From: Streptomyces harbinensis
GTDB lineage: Bacteria > Actinomycetota > Actinomycetes > Streptomycetales > Streptomycetaceae
Reading direction: 5' to 3'
DNA length: 64,000 nucleotides
Assembly: GCF_900116145.1 (NCBI RefSeq)
Contig: NZ_FPAB01000002.1
Coordinates: 1-64,000, forward strand
The translations under genes were made by a program, and so were the position numbers. The notes below the pieces were generated by a model, which worked only from the letters and a program-made list of their open reading frames with translations, had not been told where the DNA came from and did no database searches. Below are positions 8,890 to 16,779 of the stretch, piece by piece (position 1 is the first letter of the stretch; every line of letters begins with the position of its first letter).

Positions 8890-8908
8890 GAAGGTTAGGC
8901 TAACCTAA
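8890..8908 (-). promoter_or_regulatory. iron box (DmdR/IdeR-type operator) for the SIP gene
   Basis: GAAGGTTAGGCTAACCTAA matches 17 of 19 positions of the iron-box consensus. It lies about 40 bp upstream of the SIP start codon. Confidence 0.9.
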
Positions 8909-9085
8909 CTCAGCGCCGAGCGTGAGAGCTGCCGAGGGGAGTTGCGGGTGGGCGCGGAGGTGCGCAGGGGCGCGCCGGCGCCGGACGGGGCGCGTACGGC
9001 CCCCGTACACCACCCCGTTGGGCGGCTGCGCCGGGCCGCGCGGGGCGAGCACCCGCGGCGGCGGGCAGGCGGTAGCGTCGGGCGC

Positions 9086-9400
9086 ATGGAAGAGCCCACC
9101 GCCATGGACCCCGCCGGAACCGGTACAGGCACCCGCAGCGGCACCGAAACCGGCACCGGGCCTGCGCACGGGCCGGAGGCCGCGGAGGCGCCCGAGGCCG
9201 GCGCGCCGCGCCCGCTGGGGGTCGGGGTCACCGCCACCGGGCACCCCGGGATCGATGCCGTACTGGCCCGGCTCGCCGACGCCGATCACCTCGCCGTCGG
9301 CGGCCACGGAGAGGTGTACGAGGATGTTCACCGCGGACTGCGTGACACGCTGACCGCGCTCGATGTCCCGCACCCCGATCCCGTGACCCCCAGGAGCTGA
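9086..9400 (+). CDS. small conserved-looking protein of unknown function
   Basis: This 104-aa protein has a Thr/Gly-rich low-complexity N-terminal half with GTGTRSGTETGTG. A more ordered C-terminal half (GHPGIDAVLARLADADHLA and an amphipathic helix VHRGLRDTLTALD) follows. It ends 7 bp before tlyA, and its end contains the CAGGAG that serves as the tlyA ribosome site. This supports it being the first gene of a tlyA-nadK-recN operon. I recognise no domain. The ATG at 9086 lacks an obvious ribosome site, so a leaderless transcript is possible. Confidence 0.7.
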   Translation: MEEPTAMDPAGTGTGTRSGTETGTGPAHGPEAAEAPEAGAPRPLGVGVTATGHPGIDAVLARLADADHLAVGGHGEVYEDVHRGLRDTLTALDVPHPDPVTPRS

Positions 9401-9407
9401 ACCACCC

Positions 9408-10232
9408 GTGGCCGCAGCGACCCGCCGACGCCTGTCCCGTCTCGACGCCGAACTGGTGCGGCGCAAGCTCGCCCGCTCGCGCGAGCACGCCAGGACGCTG
9501 ATCGAGGCCGGCCGGGTATCGGTCGACGGTCTGGTGGCGGCCAAGCCCGCCACCCAGGTCGCCACCAGCGCCGCCCTGCTGGTGCGCGAGGACGCCGACG
9601 ACCCCGGCTACGTCTCGCGCGGCGGCCACAAACTCGCCGGCGCCCTGGACGCCTTCACCCCGCTCGGGCTGCGCGTCACCGGCCGCCGCGCGCTGGACGC
9701 GGGCGCCTCCACCGGCGGGTTCACCGACGTCCTGCTGCGGGCCGGCGCCGCGCACGTGATCGCGGTGGACGTCGGGTACGGGCAACTCGCCTGGACGCTC
9801 CAGGCGGACGAGCGCGTCACGGTACGGGACCGCACGAACGTACGGGAGATGACCCTCGAACAGATCGGCGGGGTCCCGGCGGAACTGATCGTCGGGGATC
9901 TGTCGTTCATCCCCCTAGGACTGGTGCTGCCCGCCCTGATCGCCTGCGCCGCGCCGGACGCCGATCTGGTGCTGATGGTCAAACCGCAGTTCGAGGTCGG
10001 CAAGGAACGGCTCGGCAGCGGAGGCGTCGTCCGCAGTCCGCGGCTGCGCGCCGAGGCGGTCACGGCCGTCGCGGAGCGGGCCGCGGAGCTGGGGCTCGGC
10101 GTCCGGGGCGTCACCGCCAGCCCGCTGCCCGGACCGTCGGGCAACGTCGAGTACTTCCTGTGGTTGCGCGCCGGCGCACCCGCACTCGACCCCGCCGATG
10201 TCGAACGCGCCGTGACGGAAGGGCCCCAGTGA
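9408..10232 (+). CDS. tlyA: TlyA family rRNA 2'-O-methyltransferase
   Basis: This 274-aa TlyA/hemolysin-like protein methylates the 2'-O of cytidines in 16S and/or 23S rRNA using SAM; loss confers capreomycin resistance in mycobacteria. The S4 RNA-binding domain is at residues 1-65 (RLDAELVRRKLARSREHA). An RrmJ-type methyltransferase follows with the SAM motif LDAGASTGGFTDVLL near 96-110 and the catalytic Lys-Asp-Lys-Glu set including VGDLSF and LMVKPQFE. The GTG start is preceded by AGGAGC. The stop overlaps the nadK GTG, so the two are coupled. Confidence 0.93.
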   Translation: MAAATRRRLSRLDAELVRRKLARSREHARTLIEAGRVSVDGLVAAKPATQVATSAALLVREDADDPGYVSRGGHKLAGALDAFTPLGLRVTGRRALDAGASTGGFTDVLLRAGAAHVIAVDVGYGQLAWTLQADERVTVRDRTNVREMTLEQIGGVPAELIVGDLSFIPLGLVLPALIACAAPDADLVLMVKPQFEVGKERLGSGGVVRSPRLRAEAVTAVAERAAELGLGVRGVTASPLPGPSGNVEYFLWLRAGAPALDPADVERAVTEGPQ

Positions 10233-11152
10233 CCACGATCAACCCGCCGCGCACCGTCTTCCTGCTCGCCCACACCGGCCGGCCGGCGGCCGTGCGCAGC
10301 GCCGAACTCGTCGTGCGCGGACTGCTGACGCACGGTGTGGGGGTGCGGGTGCTGGCCGAGGAGGCCGCCGACCTGCCGATGCCGGGGCACGGCGCCTACG
10401 ACGACCGGGTGGAGTGGGTGGAGCCGGGCCCCGGCGTTGCGGACGGCTGCGAACTGCTCATCGTGCTCGGCGGGGACGGCACCCTGCTGCGCGGCGCCGA
10501 GTTCGCGCGCGCCTCCGGGGTGCCGATGCTCGGGGTGAACCTGGGCCGGGTGGGCTTCCTCGCCGAGGCGGAGCGCGACGACCTGGACCAGGTGGTGGAC
10601 CGGGTGGTCACCCGCGCCTACGAGGTCGAGGAGCGGATGACCCTGGACGTGCTGGTCACCGACGACGGCCGGGTCATCCACCGGGACTGGGCGCTGAACG
10701 AGGCGTCGGTGGAGAAGGCGGCCCGCGAGCGGCTGCTGGAGGTCGTCATCGAGGTGGATGGCCGCCCCGTCTCCGGGTTCGGCGGCGACGGGGTGGTGTG
10801 CGCGACCCCGACCGGCTCCACCGCGTACGCCTTCTCGGCCGGCGGGCCGGTGGTGTGGCCGGAGGTCGAGGCGCTGCTGATGGTGCCGATCAGCGCGCAC
10901 GCGCTGTTCGCGAAACCGCTGGTCACCGCGCCCGGCTCGGTGCTCGCGGTGGAGGTGCGCCCGGACACCTGGCCCGCCGTGCTGTGGTGCGACGGGCGCC
11001 GCACGGTCGAACTGCCGGCCGGTGCCCGCGTGGAGGTACGGCGCGGGCTGGTGCCGGTCCGGCTGGCCCGGCTGCACCGGGCGCCGTTCACCGACCGGCT
11101 GGTGGCCAAGTTCGCCCTGCCGGTGGCCGGATGGCGTGGTGCTCCGCACTGA
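10229..11152 (+). CDS. nadK: NAD kinase
   Basis: This 307-aa protein is a cytoplasmic ATP- or polyphosphate-dependent NAD kinase making NADP+. The signature GGDGTLLRGAEFA (GGDG motif) lies near residues 79-91, with GVNLGRVGFLAEAE after it. NE[AS]-type and ATPTGSTAYAFSAGGP motifs follow in the second domain. The length matches actinobacterial PpnK. The GTG start is inside the overlapping GTGA with the tlyA stop. It sits in the usual actinobacterial order tlyA-nadK-recN. Confidence 0.95.
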   Translation: MTTINPPRTVFLLAHTGRPAAVRSAELVVRGLLTHGVGVRVLAEEAADLPMPGHGAYDDRVEWVEPGPGVADGCELLIVLGGDGTLLRGAEFARASGVPMLGVNLGRVGFLAEAERDDLDQVVDRVVTRAYEVEERMTLDVLVTDDGRVIHRDWALNEASVEKAARERLLEVVIEVDGRPVSGFGGDGVVCATPTGSTAYAFSAGGPVVWPEVEALLMVPISAHALFAKPLVTAPGSVLAVEVRPDTWPAVLWCDGRRTVELPAGARVEVRRGLVPVRLARLHRAPFTDRLVAKFALPVAGWRGAPH

Positions 11153-11193
11153 TGTTCGACCCCGGGCGTCGCCACATCCCCCGATGACCTCGT

Positions 11194-12981
11194 ATGGTCG
11201 TATCCGTGTTGGAGGAGATGCGGATCAAGGACCTGGGCGTGATCGACGACGCGATCGTCGAACTGTCCACCGGCTTCACCGCGGTGACCGGCGAGACCGG
11301 CGCCGGCAAGACCATGGTCGTCACCAGTCTCGGCCTGCTGCTCGGCGGGCGCGCCGATGCCGCGCTGGTGCGCGCCGGCGCGGCCACGGCCGTGGTGGAG
11401 GGCCGCATCAGCCTGCCGCCCGGAGCCCCGGCCGCGCACCGCGCCGAGGAGGCCGGCGCCGAACTCGACGAGGGCGCGCTGCTCATCAGCCGCACCGTCT
11501 CCGCCGAGGGACGCTCCCGGGCGTACGTCGGCGGCCGGTCGGTGCCCGCAGGGCTGCTCACCGAACTGGCCGACGAACTGGTCGCCGTGCACGGCCAGAC
11601 CGACCAGCAAGGGCTGCTGCGCCCGGCCCGGCAGCGCGAGGCGCTCGACCGGTACGCGGGCGAGGCCGTCGCCGGGCCCCTGGCCGGCTACCGCGAGGCG
11701 TACCGGCGGCTGCGCGACGTCTCCGCCGAGCTGGCCGAGCTGACCACCCTGGCCCGCGAACGGATGCAGGAGGCCGACCTGCTGCGCTTCGGTCTGGAGG
11801 AGATCGCCGCCGCCGAGCCCCGGCCCGGCGAGGACGTCGAACTCGCCGCCGAGGCCGCCCGGCTCGGCCACGCCGAGGCCCTGGCCTCGGCCGCCGCCAC
11901 CGCGCACGGCGCGCTGGCGGGCGACCCGGCCGACCCGTCCGGGGTGGACGCCGGCGAGCTGGTCGGCGGCGCGCACCGAGCCCTGGAGGCGGTACGCGGC
12001 CACGACCCGGCCCTGGCCGAACTCGCCGACCGCCTCGCCGAGGTTCACATCCTGCTCTCCGACGTCGCCGGTGAACTCGCCTCCTACGCCGACGGCCTGG
12101 ACGCCGACCCGCTGCGGCTGGCCGCCGTCGAGGAGCGGCGCGCCACCCTGGCCCACCTCATCCGCAAGTACGGCGGCGGCCCCGAGGAGACGGCGGCGGG
12201 CGACGGCTGCTCGGCCCTGCTGGTGTGGGCCGAGGGCAGCGCCGCCCGGCTCGCCGAGCTGGAGGGCGACGACGAGCGGATCGCCGAGCTGACCGCCGAG
12301 CGGGACGCGCTGCGGGCGGAGCTGAGCGTGCTCGCGCAGCGGCTGAGCGACGCCAGGGCGGAGGCCGCCAAGCGGTTCGGCGAGGCCGTCACCGAGGAGC
12401 TGACCCAGCTGGCCATGGCGCACGCCCGGATCGAGGTGGCGCTGCGGCACACCGATGCCGCGCTGCCCGCCGAGGGCATCGAGGTCGGCGGGCGCACCGT
12501 GGCGTACGGGCCGCACGGGGTGGACGAGGTCGAGCTGCTGCTGGCCCCGCACCCCGGGGCCACCGCGCGGCCGATCGCCAAGGGCGCCTCCGGCGGTGAG
12601 CTGTCCCGGGTGATGCTGGCGATCGAGGTGGTGTTCGCCGGCTCCGCGCCGGTGCCCACCTACCTCTTCGACGAGGTGGACGCCGGCGTCGGCGGCAAGG
12701 CGGCGGTCGAGATCGGCCGCCGGCTGGCGAAGCTGGCCGACTCCGCGCAGGTGGTGGTGGTCACACATCTGCCGCAGGTCGCGGCCTTCGCCGACCGGCA
12801 CCTGGTGGTGGAGAAGACCAGCGACGGCTCCGTCACCCGCAGCGGGGTGCAGTCCGTGCACGGGGAGGGCCGGGTGCGGGAGTTGTCCCGGATGCTGGCG
12901 GGGCAGGAGGACTCGGCGCTCGCCCGCGCGCACGCCGAGGAACTGCTGGCGACCGCCGCCCGCCTCGGCCGCCGGGGGTAG
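11194..12981 (+). CDS. recN: DNA repair protein RecN
   Basis: This 595-aa SMC-like ATPase acts in recombinational repair of double-strand breaks. Walker A is TGETGAGKTM near residues 33-42. The signature SGGELSRVMLAIE and Walker B YLFDEVDAGVGG lie in the C-terminal third, with a coiled-coil region of Ala/Glu/Leu-rich helices between (about 170-400). The start may be ATG 11194 or GTG 11206; the latter gives VLEEMRIKDLG, the usual family N-terminus. It follows nadK by about 40-50 bp and is probably in the same operon. Confidence 0.95.
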   Translation: MVVSVLEEMRIKDLGVIDDAIVELSTGFTAVTGETGAGKTMVVTSLGLLLGGRADAALVRAGAATAVVEGRISLPPGAPAAHRAEEAGAELDEGALLISRTVSAEGRSRAYVGGRSVPAGLLTELADELVAVHGQTDQQGLLRPARQREALDRYAGEAVAGPLAGYREAYRRLRDVSAELAELTTLARERMQEADLLRFGLEEIAAAEPRPGEDVELAAEAARLGHAEALASAAATAHGALAGDPADPSGVDAGELVGGAHRALEAVRGHDPALAELADRLAEVHILLSDVAGELASYADGLDADPLRLAAVEERRATLAHLIRKYGGGPEETAAGDGCSALLVWAEGSAARLAELEGDDERIAELTAERDALRAELSVLAQRLSDARAEAAKRFGEAVTEELTQLAMAHARIEVALRHTDAALPAEGIEVGGRTVAYGPHGVDEVELLLAPHPGATARPIAKGASGGELSRVMLAIEVVFAGSAPVPTYLFDEVDAGVGGKAAVEIGRRLAKLADSAQVVVVTHLPQVAAFADRHLVVEKTSDGSVTRSGVQSVHGEGRVRELSRMLAGQEDSALARAHAEELLATAARLGRRG

Positions 12982-13090
12982 TCCAGGAGAGTGGCGCGCG
13001 CTACCGCGATGCCGCCGCCAACTGGCATTCTGGACGCCGCGCGCGGTGCGTGACCGCGACGTGACCCCGCACACAGCCGAGGAGAGGAGC

Positions 13091-14197
13091 GTGCCCGCCA
13101 TGCCCGTGGTGCCGCCGGTGGCCGGACGTGCCCCGCAACTGCACGTCGTGCAGCTGCTCGGCGGTGGCAGCGCCGGCACGGGGGCGCATGTGCGCTCCCT
13201 GGCCGCCGGGCTCGACGCCCGGGGCGTGCGGGTCACCGTGTGCGCCTCCCAGTACGCCGAGCGCCGGTACGACTTCGGCGGCACCGGCGCCCGCTTCATC
13301 CCGCTGCCGGTACGCGCCCAGGCCGACGCCGTCCGCACCCTGCGGGCGATCTGCTGCGACGCCGACCTCGTCCACGCCCACGGCATGCGGGCCGGCCTGG
13401 TCGCCGCCCTGGCCCTGCGGCGCCGCTCCGTCCCGCTCGTCGTCACCTGGCACGCCAGGCCCGCCGACCAGGGCGTCCGCGAGCGGCTGCGGCGGCTCAC
13501 CGAGCGGTGGGTGGCCCGCGCCGCCTCCGTGGTGCTCGGCGCCACATCCGACCTGGTGGCCCGCGCCCGGCGGCGCGGAGCGCGCGACGCCCGGCTGGCC
13601 CCCGTCGCGCTGCCCGCCCAGCGCACGGCCCGCAGCCAGGAGAGCGAGCCGCACAAGGTACGGGCCGAGCTGGGCGTCGTCGACCGGCCGCTGCTCATCG
13701 CCGAACAGGGCCACGACATGCTGCTGGCCGCCGCCCGCGGCTGGCGGTGGCTGGACCCGCAGCCGCTGCTGGTGATGGCCGGCGAGGGGCCGCAGCGCCC
13801 GGTGTGGCAGCGCCGCATCGAACGCGAGGGCCTGCCGGTGCGGCTCCTCGACCGCGCCCAGGACGTGCGGCGGCTGCTGCCCGTCGCGGACGTGGCGCTC
13901 GCCGCGCCGCGCTGGGAGGCCAGGCCGGAACTGGCCCAGGAGGCGCTGCGCGGCGGCGTCCCGCTGGTGGCCACGGCGGTGGGCGGCGTCCCGGAGCTGG
14001 TGGGCGACGCGGCGGTGCTGATCCCCTACGGTGAGGTCGCCGCCCTGACGGCGGCGGTCCGCACCCTGCTGGCCGACCCGGACCGACGCGCGGCCCTCAC
14101 CCTGGCCGGCCGCGCCCGGGCCCGCTCCTGGCCGACGGAGGACACGACGGTGGCGCAGGTGCTGAGCGTGTACGACGAACTGTCCGGTACCCGGTGA
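13091..14197 (+). CDS. GT4-type glycosyltransferase
   Basis: This 368-aa protein has the GT-B fold layout of family 4 glycosyltransferases. The N-terminal region starts LHVVQLLGGGSAGTGAHVRS and contains DLVHAHGMRAGL. The C-terminal donor-binding part has the ARPELAQEALRGGVPLVATA segment and the GGVPELVG motif (EX7E-like). No membrane segment is seen. GTG 13091 or ATG 13100 is the likely start, both after GGAGAGGAG. It follows recN by about 110 bp. The sugar donor and acceptor are unknown. Confidence 0.85.
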   Translation: MPAMPVVPPVAGRAPQLHVVQLLGGGSAGTGAHVRSLAAGLDARGVRVTVCASQYAERRYDFGGTGARFIPLPVRAQADAVRTLRAICCDADLVHAHGMRAGLVAALALRRRSVPLVVTWHARPADQGVRERLRRLTERWVARAASVVLGATSDLVARARRRGARDARLAPVALPAQRTARSQESEPHKVRAELGVVDRPLLIAEQGHDMLLAAARGWRWLDPQPLLVMAGEGPQRPVWQRRIEREGLPVRLLDRAQDVRRLLPVADVALAAPRWEARPELAQEALRGGVPLVATAVGGVPELVGDAAVLIPYGEVAALTAAVRTLLADPDRRAALTLAGRARARSWPTEDTTVAQVLSVYDELSGTR

Positions 14198-14213
14198 TCC
14201 CCGGCGACGCGGG

Positions 14214-15017
14214 TCAGCCCTGATAGAAGTCGGCGGTGGCCGGGGCGACCGGCCACGCTGCCGCGCCCCGCCGGGTCAGCGGGTACTTCACACTGAACAG
14301 TTCCCCGGACATCCGGATGTCGTTGACCTCCGCGATCAGGGTCTTCCCCTCGATCCGGACCGTCGAGGTACGGATCACCCGCAGCAGCGGAACGCCGGGC
14401 GGCAGCAGAAGTGCCGTGGCCTCGGACGGGCTCGGGGTCGCCGCGGTGATCTCCTCTTCCCACGCGATCGGCTGCCCCGCCCACTCCTCGATGCGGTCAT
14501 AGATCCCGCCGAGCCCGGAGTCTCCCGTCAGCGCCGGCAGCTCAGCCACCACGGTCGGGTGCAGCCAGCTGTCGGTGAGCTGCCGGAACCGCTCGTTCTC
14601 CGGGTCGCCGTTGAGCCGCTTGCGCACCACAACGGGTTCGCCCGCGCCGACGCCGAGCAGTTCCGCGATGTCCGGCGGCACGGGGGCGGTTGCCACCTCC
14701 GTCCGGGTGCCGGCGACCAGGCGCCAGTGCTGCACGTTGCTGCCGGAGTAGTAGCCGAGACCGTCCCGCTCCATGGACCGGGAGCGCACCATCCGCCGCC
14801 CGGGACGCTCCCGCACGAAGGTCCCGGTCCGCCCGCCCTTGTACTCCACCAGCCCTTCGGCCTTGAGCTGGTTCAGTGCCTGCCGTGCGGTCTGCCGGGA
14901 CACGCCGTGTTCTGCCGCCAGAGCCTCCATGGTCGGCAGCCGCTCACCAGGTGCCGCAGCTCCGGTCCGGATCAGCTCCCGCAGCTGGCTCGCGATCTCT
15001 TCCGCTGTCTGCGCCAT
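14214..15017 (-). CDS. GntR family regulator with UTRA effector domain
   Basis: This 267-aa protein is a winged-helix GntR repressor of the HutC type. The N-terminal HTH is at residues 1-70, with GERLPTMEALAAEHGVSRQT as the recognition region. A UTRA ligand-binding domain occupies about 90-260. It is divergent from a 92-aa HTH-like gene. The 225-bp gap holds two palindromes with the identical core GTGCTAGCAC, which are its likely operators, implying autoregulation and control of the divergent gene. GntR plus small-protein pairs resemble control modules of integrating plasmids, but no integrase, rep or tra gene is present here. The ligand is unknown. Confidence 0.88.
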   Translation of the reverse strand: MAQTAEEIASQLRELIRTGAAAPGERLPTMEALAAEHGVSRQTARQALNQLKAEGLVEYKGGRTGTFVRERPGRRMVRSRSMERDGLGYYSGSNVQHWRLVAGTRTEVATAPVPPDIAELLGVGAGEPVVVRKRLNGDPENERFRQLTDSWLHPTVVAELPALTGDSGLGGIYDRIEEWAGQPIAWEEEITAATPSPSEATALLLPPGVPLLRVIRTSTVRIEGKTLIAEVNDIRMSGELFSVKYPLTRRGAAAWPVAPATADFYQG

Positions 15018-15065
15018 GGGGGTGGCAGCTCCTCTCGTTTTCGCTCTCGCGTTCGCGACGTCAAC

Positions 15066-15083
15066 TAAGTGCTAGCACCTAAT
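15066..15083. promoter_or_regulatory. palindromic operator 1 (GntR site)
   Basis: TAAGTGCTAGCACCTAAT carries the core palindrome GTGCTAGCAC at 15069-15078. It shares this core with operator 2, whose centre is 61 bp away (about six helical turns). It sits close to the GntR start codon. Confidence 0.75.
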
Positions 15084-15085
15084 CC

Positions 15086-15114
15086 TTGACGGCTGAATCC
15101 ACCGCGGGCATCAT
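15086..15114 (+). promoter_or_regulatory. possible promoter for the 92-aa gene
   Basis: TTGACG at 15086-15091 is followed after 17 bp by CATCAT at 15109-15114. It lies between the two GntR operators. The -10 match is weak. Confidence 0.4.
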
Positions 15115-15125
15115 CATGCTACGAG

Positions 15126-15143
15126 ATAGGTGCTAGCACCTAT
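15126..15143. promoter_or_regulatory. palindromic operator 2 (GntR site)
   Basis: ATAGGTGCTAGCACCTAT is a perfect 18-bp palindrome. It lies about 100 bp upstream of the 92-aa gene start. Confidence 0.8.
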
Positions 15144-15243
15144 TCTCCGATGGGCCTCAGTGTCCTGATTCCACCGCGCCTGCCCCCGGAACCGGGTGGG
15201 CCCGGCACCGACGTGTTTCCCCGACGCCGAAGGACGGATCATC

Positions 15244-15522
15244 ATGAGCGAGGGCATCAGCCCCTGCCCCCCGGGATCAGCCGCGTACTACCTCGACCGC
15301 ATTCAGCGGCTCAGCCACGTCGTCGACGACGCCAGCGCCGACCGTGACCTGGCTGTCCTCCGGGCGCATGAGCGCGGAGCCAGCCATCAGGAGATCGCCC
15401 GACGGGCGCATCTCAAGCCCGCCGAGGTGGAGGCCGTCGTCACCGCGCTGCTCGCCGAGGAGGACATCGCCGACTGGTGCGACGGGCCCGACTATCTGCC
15501 CGCCTACTCGCGCTACCACTGA
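15244..15522 (+). CDS. small HTH-like protein of unknown function
   Basis: This 92-aa protein has an apparent helix-turn-helix near residues 40-65 (RAHERGASHQEIARRAHLKP), of the kind seen in sigma region 4-like or MerR-like small regulators. An acidic C-terminus ends YLPAYSRYH. The ATG at 15244 follows GAAGGA. Its upstream region carries two GntR operators, so the divergent GntR protein probably controls it. I cannot assign a named family. It is convergent with the LacI gene, with an 11-bp gap. Confidence 0.72.
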   Translation: MSEGISPCPPGSAAYYLDRIQRLSHVVDDASADRDLAVLRAHERGASHQEIARRAHLKPAEVEAVVTALLAEEDIADWCDGPDYLPAYSRYH

Positions 15523-15533
15523 GCCCGGGACGA

Positions 15534-16577
15534 CTACGACGAGGCGCGCACCACCAGTTCCGCCGGGGTGACGATCGGGGCCGGCGGGCGGGTGTCCGTA
15601 TCCGGCGATGCCGGGGTGGGGGTCAGCTGCCGCAGCAGCAGCTGGGCCATCAGGCGGCCCATCAGCTGGACGTCCTGGCGGACCGTGGTGAGGGCCGGTT
15701 CGGCCCAGGCCGCCGGTTCGAGGTCGTCGTAGCCGGTCACCGCCACGTCCTCGGGTACCCGCCGTCCGTGGCGGCGCAGGGTGCGCAGGGCGCCGGTGGC
15801 CATCAGGTCGTTGGCCGCGGCGACCGCGTCCAGGTCGGGGGCGCTCTCCAGCAGCCGGGACATCGCCGCCTCGCCGCCCCGTGCCGTGAAATCGCCGTGC
15901 GCCAGCAGGGCGGGGTCGGCCTCCGTGCGGCCGAGCGCGTCCAGGCAGCCGGCCAGCCGGTCCTGGGCGGCGGTCTGGTCGAGCGGGCCGGTGATCACCG
16001 CGATCCGGCGCCGGCCGCGGGCGAGCAGATGTTCCACGGCCTGCCGCGCCCCGTCCCGGTTGTCGGTGTCGACGTACAGCGGGGCCGGGCCCGTACCGGC
16101 GGCCTGCCAGCCCGGCCGGCCGCCGTAGACCGTGGGCAGCCCGGAAGAGCGGGCCAGGTCCGGCAGCGTGTCGTCGGTGTGCAGGGAGAACATCAGTACC
16201 CCGTCGACGTGGCCGCCCGCCAGATACCGGCCGATCCGGTCGTCGTCGCCCGGCCGTTCGACGAGCATCAGCAGCAGCTGCATGTCGTGGGCGGCCAGTT
16301 CGCGGCCGATGCCGCGCAATTGCTGGGCGAAGAACGGGTCGGCGAACACCCGTGACTCCGGCTCGGCGATCACCACGCCCACCGCCCCGGTGCGGCGGGT
16401 GACCAGGGAGCGGGCCGCGCTGTTGGGGACGTAGCCGAGCGCCGCCACCGACCGCCGGACCCGCTCGCGCAACTCCTCCCGCACCCCGGGCGTTCCGTTG
16501 ACCACCCGCGAGACGGTGGCGCGCGAGACACCGGCGTGGGCGGCGACGGCTTCGAGTGTGGGCTGATGTTCTGACAC
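15534..16577 (-). CDS. LacI family transcriptional regulator
   Basis: This 347-aa protein has an N-terminal LacI HTH (TLEAVAAHAGVSRATVSRVV near residues 7-26, with the hinge helix NSAARSLVTRRT) and a periplasmic-binding-like sugar domain from about 65 on. The GTG start follows AGGGGA. It is divergent from a secreted GH64 glucanase whose promoter contains a perfect TGAGAGCGCTCTCA palindrome. This matches the style of streptomycete CebR-like operators, so it is the likely repressor of that gene, with a glucan oligosaccharide as inferred inducer. Confidence 0.92.
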   Translation of the reverse strand: MSEHQPTLEAVAAHAGVSRATVSRVVNGTPGVREELRERVRRSVAALGYVPNSAARSLVTRRTGAVGVVIAEPESRVFADPFFAQQLRGIGRELAAHDMQLLLMLVERPGDDDRIGRYLAGGHVDGVLMFSLHTDDTLPDLARSSGLPTVYGGRPGWQAAGTGPAPLYVDTDNRDGARQAVEHLLARGRRRIAVITGPLDQTAAQDRLAGCLDALGRTEADPALLAHGDFTARGGEAAMSRLLESAPDLDAVAAANDLMATGALRTLRRHGRRVPEDVAVTGYDDLEPAAWAEPALTTVRQDVQLMGRLMAQLLLRQLTPTPASPDTDTRPPAPIVTPAELVVRASS

Positions 16578-16635
16578 CTTAAGGTCCCCTTGAGTCGCGG
16601 GCTCTTGACCGTACCGTCCGGCCCCGGCAAGGTGC

Positions 16636-16665
16636 TTGACAACGCTCTGAGAGCGCTCTCAATCA
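16636..16665 (+). promoter_or_regulatory. promoter of the GH64 gene
   Basis: TTGACA at 16636-16641 is followed after 17-18 bp by TCAATC/CAATCA. A LacI-type operator fills the spacer, so bound repressor would block RNA polymerase. Confidence 0.6.
16648..16661. promoter_or_regulatory. LacI-type operator
   Basis: TGAGAGCGCTCTCA is a perfect 14-bp palindrome with the central CGCG-free GAGCGCTC core typical of actinobacterial LacI-family operators. It overlaps the promoter of the GH64 gene and lies about 70 bp from the LacI gene start. Confidence 0.82.
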
Positions 16666-16779
16666 ATCCCCCCACGGGACCTGTTCGACGTGACAACGCA
16701 CCCCCACCGCCGCGACCGAACCCGGCCGCGCGTTGCGCGTCGACCGCGTCCCCGACCAGATCGGTGAGGTGTGATCCGC

